Of a stretch of 64,000 nt of DNA, positions 57,501 to 64,000 are shown piece by piece. The DNA is from Palaemon carinicauda (taxonomy: Eukaryota; Arthropoda; Malacostraca; Decapoda; Palaemonidae). A model generated the notes under the pieces. The model had not been told where the DNA came from. It made no database searches and saw only the letters and a list, made by a program, of their open reading frames with translations. How positions within the stretch are numbered: position 1 is the stretch's first letter; each line of letters begins with the position of its first letter. Position numbers and translations under genes: made by a program. Location: positions 17,488,658 to 17,552,657 of the forward strand of contig NC_090759.1 in the NCBI RefSeq assembly GCF_036898095.1. The letters run 5' to 3'.

Positions 57501-58440
57501 AAAGCCCCAAGACCTCTTCCAGTTGCTGCCTGGAGGAGAAATGACTCCAAAGTTAAGTATTAACCATGCGTAAGATTCCTTTCTGAGATGCCTTTGGGAG
57601 GTTTAAAGTAGCTTTACACGTTTTAGCGAAGACCTAACCACCTGAATATCCTCTATGGAACTAGACTTGATTTTGTGAAATCAACCAAGAATCCTAGGTC
57701 CTGAAAAATTTGCAGGACACGACTTGTGTACATGAAGTATAACTCTTCCATTTCTGCCCAGATTAGCCACTTATCCAAACATCCAATTACCTGAACTCCC
57801 TGCATCCTTAAGAGTTTCATCACTGACTATGCTAGTTTTGTGAGCACCCTTGAAGCTAAATGGTACTACAGAAAAGGTAATTTGAATCTGTATGAACCCC
57901 TCATGAGCCAAAACTCTAGCTAAGGTTGTAAGTTATGAATTATAGGGACGTATAAAACAGGTCCAAACATTTTGGTTTAGTAATTGACGAGATAGGTCGA
58001 AGATCACTCTTCTCTAAGACGAGTCTTTCATTGGGACACTGAACCTTTAGTCATGGAATTTTATAAATCTGCATTTCTCTATGGCTCCCTTTTCCAGAAT
58101 TTTTCTGAAAAGTAGATCTCCAGGGTTTTAGCTTAGAAGAATTTGTGTCGTGGAGGTGGCCTTGAAATCCACGACTAACCCAGACTTATTGGAACTATTG
58201 TATACTGACCCCACCCCAAAAAATGTCCAATGTCTACTAGTTTTGGTCTTAATTACTTTTATCATCCTCAGGGAATAAGCTTGCAGACTGGAATGGCCTG
58301 GGTTGAGACTTTGAGGCTGGTCTCTTTCCAGATTGCTTGCCTCTGAAAATGTTGCCAATCTCTATTTATAAGGCAGAGCCTTATAATTAAAATTTCTCTT
58401 CTTTAGATGTGGGGGGGGGGGGTAAAAGCTTTTTCTCTAC
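54585..58440 (-). mobile_element. Old DIRS relative of copy D (D')
   Basis: At 54585-54690 a decayed ICR-like block (TCTCTCCAAAAATAGATTTT, TCCTTCATCAAAATCC, TTTTGAGGTGAGGACACTG) parallels the ICR of D. At 57720-57860 the inverse of the YLDD region is legible (CTGCCCAGATTAGCCACTTA, TCCAAACATCCAATTACCTG). The order and orientation match D. All reading frames are lost. Its RNase H end region is interrupted by a LINE fragment at about 56727. Confidence 0.65.
56727..57235 (+). mobile_element. LINE RT fragment and 3' end inserted in D'
   Basis: The RT piece reads ITCADDATLFASI (canonical FADDATL), then FLNRDLAKISAWCKLWGTKL, NPNKTQ, and after stops LGVILNSKFTFEKHI. These are blocks of jockey/CR1-type RTs. 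It ends with CTTTTCCAACTAGGGTTGTA, the same 3' end as 44405-45030. The orientation is opposite to D'. An internal deletion joins RT and 3' end. Confidence 0.75.
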
Positions 58441-59217
58441 TTTAAAGGTCGCTCATAAATGGCAGAGGCAAAAAACAGTGATATTGGCCTATTTACCCAA
58501 ACAATGCCCAAGGGCCTAGACTGACATTATTATTATTTTTTTTCTCTATTATAGTCTTTCGACTGGGTGGTATTCATAGTGTAGGGTTCCGGGTTGCATC
58601 CTGCCTCCTTCGTAGTCCATCACTTTTCTTATTATGTGTGCCGTTCTTGGGATCACACTCTTCGTCACTGATTTGAACCCCAAGTTGATGCCGTAACTAA
58701 CCCGATTCTGTCCCAGGAGGAACAGCAGGAGATTATTTACTCTTTATCATGGAGTTTGAACAACCCTCATCTCATAATTTTTACGACCTAGCCCTGGGAA
58801 AGAGGTTCTAAATTCATCATGTGGGTATTTGCGGAAACTATGAGTCGTCTAACACCATGACTCAGTGTGGAACGTCATGGACGAAATGGGTCAAATTGGT
58901 CAAAGGCAAAATCCAAGGTTGATTACTATGGATTTTGTTTAGGTTTCCTGCTTTCTTTGCACTGATAAGGTCTAGCTTCCTCCACAATTTTGTAAAAACA
59001 ATTCAGCCCTCGCTAGACCTATACTACAGTATACGCCTTTGATGTCGGCTTTAACGCGGATCTCTTCAACAAATTCCGAAGGTTTGTACAAGGCTGCGGC
59101 TGTTGGCTCCACCGAAGCCTATCTCTTGGTCTTTGGACAAAGTTTGGCAATTCGCTTCTGACATAGACAATCAAACGGCTTTTATTCAAGATCTCAATCA
59201 GAAAGTCATCTTTTTAA

Positions 59218-62065
59218 CCCTGGATAGGTACGCTCCTCGGACACCCCTTTAAGGGTATACTCGGACGCGAACGACCCCGACGCCAAAAAAAATTCTTGAA
59301 AAATCAGTTTTTGCAGTAACCTCCTTTTTTCTTTTGCCAAAAAAAACTTCAATGAATGCTTAAAACAACTGTAAAAATAAATACTACTCATCTGCAGAAA
59401 AACTATTTATTATAAATATTTTAAAAAAATAAGTAGAAAAAAAAGACCTGACATAAAAATTCATAAAAAAAAAGTTTATACATATATACACAAATCCTTT
59501 TAGGAATTGATTCTTGAATGTTTAGGACACATCTTGATGTATTTTGGATGAAGTCAGACCCATGGAGGTGAAGATCTGAAATGAGAAAAAAAGGGTAACT
59601 TTTTTTGGCCAAAAAAATTTGTCCAAATTTCATGAATTTTTTTGGGTACCCAAATGAAATAGGAAGTGGCTAATTTTTTTAGGGAATAAACATATGTTAT
59701 CCTAAAATAGAAATATGTAAAAAAATCTTCATTATTTTGTAAATTACATTTATATCAGGGGCCATATCTAAAGGTAATTTTTTGAGTACTTAGAAATTTC
59801 GTAAAAAAATACATATATTTAATATATATGATATTTATGCAGGTAAAAATATACCAAACTATCACAAATTCTATAGGGAACAAGAATATATATAGATAGG
59901 GCAGCTTACGCTTCGGATATGTCCACAAAATGGCCGCCAACCACACTGACTCAGACTCCCTAATCTGCCACTTGAAATGTAGGAAGGGTATGTCAATTTC
60001 AAGGTGTTATTTACTAATCTAATTATTATTGGATATGCATAAAAATTGTATGGTGGGTTGCTGGATAATTGTCGATTATTTTACGACTATAAAATTAAAA
60101 TTCTGACCCAAAAAAATTTTTTTGAAGGGAAATAAAATCGAAAAAAAAAAATGTAAAACAATATAATATTTTAGCTAAAAAAATTTGATGATATTCAATC
60201 AAAAAAAAAGTAAACAAAATTTTCCGACAAATAAACATCTAGAGGAATCATTACTCTGTGATAGTTCCTTAGTACGTAGTAATTTTGAAAGAATTGGGAA
60301 AAAACGAAAAAATGGCAATCACCGGAAAATCGAACACATACCTATATATACGCCATATCTGGCTAAAAAAAAGATAGGCATGGGTAGCCAGATCATCTAG
60401 AAACACTTTCCAACACTATAAAAATATAAGTTTTGCGACACTACTTGCCAATTCCTTACGGTAACATGACTAAGCAAAAAAATGCAAAACAAATAAAAAG
60501 GGACACTCGCAGAAAAATGGCTAACATTCTAATATACGGCATTTCAGAAGAAAAAAATTCAGCTAACATTCTAATATACGGCATTTCAGAAGAAAAAAAT
60601 TCAGCCACGTGCTAGGCAAACCATCAAGGCACATTTTCCGACAAATAAACATCTAAATGAATCATTACTCTGTGATAGTTCCTTAGTACGTAGTAATTTT
60701 GAAAGAAATGGGAAAAAACGAAAAAATGGCAATCACAGGAAAATCGAACACATACTTATATATACGCCATATCTGGCTAAAAAAAAAAAAATAGGCATGG
60801 GTAGCCAGATCATCTAGAAACACTTTCCAACACTATAAAAATATAAGTTTTGCGACACTACTTGCCAATTCCTTACGGTAACATGACTAAGCAAAAAAAT
60901 GCAAAACAAATAAAAAGGGGCACTCGCGGAAAAATGCCCAACATTCTAATATACGGCATCTCAGATAAAAAAAAAGACATGCACGTGTTAGCCCAACCAT
61001 CAAGGCACACTTTCTAACACATAAACATGAAAAAAAATCAATAATATACGGCAATTCCTTACTACGTAGTAAATTTTTACAAATATTGAAAAAAAACAGA
61101 AATTGGCAACCGCAGTTAAATACCCAATATACCAATAACTACGTCGTATCTGACAAAAACAAAATCACGCATGGGTAGCCAGATCATCTAGACACACTTT
61201 CCAACACTAAAAAAGCAAAAGTTTTACAACACTATTTCGCAATATCTTACGGAAAAATGACTTGGCAAAAAAATGAAAAAAAATGAAAAAGGGGTACTCG
61301 CGGTAAAATGCCCGACATTCTAATATACGGCATCTCAGATAAAAAAAAAGACATGCACGTGTTAGCCCAACCATCAAGGCACACTTTCTAACACATAAAC
61401 ATGAAAAAAAAATGAATAATATACGGCAATTCCTTACTACGTAGTAATTTTTAAATATTGAAAAAAAACAGAAATTGGTAACCGCAGTTAAATACCCAAT
61501 ATACCAATAACTACGTCGTATCTGACAAAAACAAAGTCATGCATGGGTAGCCAGATCATCTAGACACACTTTCCAACACTAAACAAGCAAAAGTTTTACG
61601 ACACTATTTGGCAATATCTTACGGAAAAATGACTTGGCAAAAAAATGAAAAAAAATGAAAAAGGGGCAATCGCGGTAAAATGGTCCTCGTGGTGATGAAC
61701 GACATTTTAACTAAAAAAAAAATCATGCACATGGTAGCCAAACAATCCACCAAGACTTTCCACAACTGATAACCTATACAAGTTGCACCATTCTACGACA
61801 ATTTCATAATACGTAATAACTTTGATAATTATGCTAACTACCTTAGAAGGGTAAACTCGGTCGCGAACGACCCCGACTCGTCTCAGAAATCGGGGAAGGA
61901 GTACAGCTACAGCAATGCACATCTGGACACTACTAGAGCGTGTAGGAGAGACACCTCCTGCAGGTCGATCACCCACAAATTCAGTCACGGGGCTGAGTCA
62001 CGTGAGAAAAACCTGTTTTTTTTTGACGCTCGGGGTCGCGAACGACCCACCGTACCTATCCAGGG
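59218..62065. mobile_element. piggyBac-like non-autonomous element, 2.85 kb
   Basis: Flanking TTAA copies lie at 59214-59217 and 62066-62069. The ends are CCCTGGATAGGTACG and its exact inverse CGTACCTATCCAGGG. Subterminal blocks with GCGAACGACCC recur near both ends (59263-59285, 62035-62050) and once more near 61862. There is no transposase gene. CCC ends at TTAA define piggyBac-type targets. The interior is an AT-rich tandem array. Confidence 0.92.
60190..61690. repeat. Tandem array of ~375-416 bp units inside the piggyBac-like element
   Basis: Blocks recur in order: ACAAATAAACATCTA at 60226 and 60641; CACATAAACATGAAAA at 61020 and 61396; ACATTCTAATATACGGCAT at about 60527, 60565, 60943 and 61316; and the palindrome TTACTACGTAGTAA or a variant in each unit. 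About four units of 375-416 bp, the first two and last two being most alike. A 40 bp duplication at 60521-60602 sits in between. Confidence 0.85.
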
Positions 62066-62610
62066 TTAATTGCGATGGCTTCCGGTGCTCGGGTTAGTGA
62101 CATTGTGATGCTTTCCAGAGATGATGACCACATTGCATTTGTGGGTAATGGTGAGGTTAATTTAAACCCTGATTCAACTTTCTTGCTAAGAATGCACTTC
62201 CCTTTAAACGTTGGGGTCTATGGAAAAAAAAGCCCCCCCTACTAGGTGATCCTTCCCTGTGGCCAGTGCACTGTTCAAAGGTGTATTTACTAAGAACAGT
62301 GCAGTTTAAGGGTGGTCATTTGTTTCAAACAGATACAGTGCAGTCTGATTTGTCACAAACAGTTAAGAGCTAAAATTGCTTACTTTATACGAAGAGCGGA
62401 CCCGGTTAGTACGACATCGAGTCTCGTCCCTAGGGACATGGCTTCCTCCTTGATGTTTTTCCAGTATAAGTCCTTTGAGGGACTGCAGGCATATACTAGT
62501 TGGAAGTCCACTTGGGTTTTCTTCGGGAGTTACCTGAAACAATTGGAGGAGATATGTCATTTTGTGGTGGCTGCGGGAAGTATTATCAAACCCGCTGCAA
62601 CGACGTAGCC

Positions 62611-63452
62611 CACAATGCGTCCTAGGGCACTCCCTCAGCTTGTTATTAACAATAAATAAACATTTGGTTTTTTCTTCAAGGATAAAAGGGAAAAGTGCAT
62701 TTCATCATTTCTCTTTTCAGGTTCACATGTGTCTTTCTGACACTATGTGTTCCTTTAGTGCTACAGCCTCTCTAAATGGTAGTTGATCTATATCTCATTT
62801 GGTTCAGGTGATTACCCCCCTTTTTTGTACAGGCATGATCATGTGTCTATTGATCAGGTTTATCTTGTCATAAGTTCCCTATGGTTCCTTATGTCATGTA
62901 TTTGTCCCCTAATGTTACCTTATGTCTGGGTATGGACGGGATGTATTTACTTTGTACAAAAATTTTCCATATGAGGTTAATGATGGTTGCGTGGTAACCT
63001 TGGCACTGATTCTTGTGAGTAAAAGGCTGTGAATTGTTACATTACTGTAGCGGCATTAACTTTAGTGTGCCTTCTCATTATTATCCTTCCTGAACATAAT
63101 TGGATTTAGTCTCCTGGCAGGTTTTGGTTCCATACGCCTCACCTATAACGCCTCCTTTAGTTTCGGGTTCTTTAAGGTTCCCGACACTAGACTCGGGTGA
63201 ATTTCCAATCGCGGAGGGCGGTCCTTTGGTCCTTATTGCCTCCCTGTCGGACCATCATGCTTGTCAATACTGCCCCCGAACCGTTCAGGGATACATAGTT
63301 GAGAGTGATACCTATGCCTTGACGGAGTAATCCTGTAAGTGCATTTCGGTATTGGGACCTCTCTCTTTGAGGCTTCCTACCGAGGCTTAGGTAATTCTCT
63401 GGTACACTTCCATCAGGACGACGTGGCTCGAGCCCAAAAAACGGATTTTGAC
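62611..63452. other. 3' region of DIRS copy E, non-coding
   Basis: No ORF with a motif was recognised. It probably belongs to the element up to the border block at 63434-63452. Confidence 0.4.
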
Positions 63453-63462
63453 GTAGGAAAAA

Positions 63463-64000
63463 TGACAAATTCGTAGATAATTTGTATTTTTCCTAATTAT
63501 ACAAACCATAGCTATTCAAAGTGGGTAATTACTTTCGCGTAGCTGAAAGGATGAGCCATAAAATTTTAACGAGGGATTATTACCCCACCGCTAGTTAGCG
63601 GGGGGATAGGGAGGGTAGCTAGCTACCCTCCCCCCTCACACACCTGTGTTGTAGCTCCACTTTTGCTTAGAGGTAGGACTTCATGGGGGACAGGGCTGGC
63701 GGGCAAGTTTGATTAAATAGCTAAGGTTTGTATAGTTAGGAAGAATACGAATCATCTACGAATTTGTCATTTGTTCCGTAACTGGAATACAAAGCACGCT
63801 ATTTAAAGTGGGTGACTTAACCCTTAAGAAGGGTTGAACAAGTCCCAGCCATACTAGCTTTTGGCTTTGCACGTGGACTCATTATCTGAGTGTGTCAGCA
63901 CTCAACAATAAAGTCCCTGCACCTCGCTCGCACCTTGCTATGCAAGGGCTGCGGCCTACGTAAGATGTGTGTGAAGGAATATGTGTGACTCGTCCTAGGA
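63463..64000. mobile_element. Terminus of a family-A DIRS element (copy 3), runs off the window
   Basis: TGACAAATTCGTAGATAATT starts the terminal repeat. Its inverse occurs at about 63725-63770, followed by the other-end block GTTCCGTAACTGGAATACAA (63773 on). The following 200 bases match 2850-3050 and 25370-25560. Its orientation parallels copy A, so a minus-strand element should continue to the right. Confidence 0.85.

Larger units (their letters stand above)
58780..62610 (+). pseudogene. DIRS tyrosine recombinase interrupted by a piggyBac-like MITE (copy E)
   Basis: Upstream part (to 59217): MWVFAETMSRLTP, SVERHGRNGSNWSKA, GLASSTI, then GFNADLFNKF and FASDIDNQTAFIQDLNQKVI. Downstream part (from 62066): MASGARVSDIVMLSRDDDHI with the box A arginine, then YFIRRADPVSTTS, PRDMASSLMFFQYKSFEGLQ and FGSYLKQLEE. 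These align in order with residues 640-955 of copy D Pol. The catalytic HAHDIRS reads VPRDMASS here, so the His and Arg are lost. Confidence 0.8.
58560..63452 (+). mobile_element. DIRS copy E: recombinase split by a MITE, and 3' end
   Basis: Only the recombinase part and the 3' flank are recognisable, on the plus strand. The 3' border ends with CCCAAAAAACGGATTTTGACG (63434 on), which resembles the D-type outer end (inverse of TCAAAATCCCTTTTCTGG). No RT or RNase H was seen upstream of 58560. The next element (family A terminus) begins at 63463. Confidence 0.65.

Overview
The window is eukaryotic, compact in genes and saturated with transposable elements. Long (TA)n, (CA)n and (CT)n microsatellites, many DIRS-type tyrosine-recombinase retrotransposons, RTE-like and TAA-tailed LINEs, piggyBac-like MITEs, a Tigger element and a host gene with a 22 kb intron together suggest a decapod crustacean (shrimp, prawn or crayfish type). 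That assignment is an inference from repeat content and protein style, not a database match.

One host gene is clear: a Rab-family small GTPase on the minus strand. Four coding exons at 45154-45277, 22885-23065, 22467-22554 and 21746-21871 join in phase with canonical GT/AG sites and give 173 residues; the C-terminal exon was not found. Its P-loop and DTAGQE motif are kept, but the base-recognition motif NKxD reads NSCH and the SAK motif reads SAH. Almost everything between 23 and 45 kb lies inside its first intron. A possible plus-strand host gene on the left (splice-like signals at 1-11, 1952-1992 and 12270-12298) is weak.

Layout. 0.8-1.8 kb: a 4 x 55 bp tandem repeat and a 302 bp MITE. 2.5-9.8 kb: a decayed DIRS element (copy A, minus strand). 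9.9-10.2 kb: the 3' end of an RTE-like LINE. 11.2-20.8 kb: a patchwork of plus-strand DIRS copies: B (gag joined to recombinase by an internal deletion), C (gag, RT, RNase H, start of recombinase) and a fragment F. 21.7-23.1 kb: Rab exons 2-4. 25.0-25.9 kb: a miniature DIRS derivative. 26.1-28.8 kb: a 2.7 kb element with 36 bp terminal inverted repeats and one intact 448-residue ORF resembling DUF7869 proteins; this is the best candidate for a poorly described transposon. 29.0-41.6 kb: a Gypsy LTR retrotransposon, itself hit by a Tigger element inside the integrase gene and by an RTE-like LINE inside the 3' LTR. 41.8-43.9 kb: a second, older LINE. 44.4-45.1 kb: a LINE 3' end whose TAA tail runs into a (TA)n tract next to Rab exon 1. 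46.26-54.08 kb: a nearly intact DIRS element (copy D) with 289 bp inverted terminal repeats, an internal complementary region, a 962-residue RT/RNase H/recombinase ORF, an overlapping Gag ORF and a probable spliced zinc-binding Gag exon. 54.6-58.4 kb: an old relative (D') carrying a LINE insertion. 58.6-63.4 kb: a DIRS recombinase (E) split by a 2.85 kb piggyBac-like MITE that contains a ~0.4 kb tandem array. 63.46 kb to the end: the terminus of another family-A DIRS element.

The biological theme is DIRS retrotransposition. Eight DIRS copies or fragments of at least two families are present. Several preserve the inverted termini plus the internal complementary region that pairs with both ends, the feature expected of a circular DNA intermediate inserted by a tyrosine recombinase.
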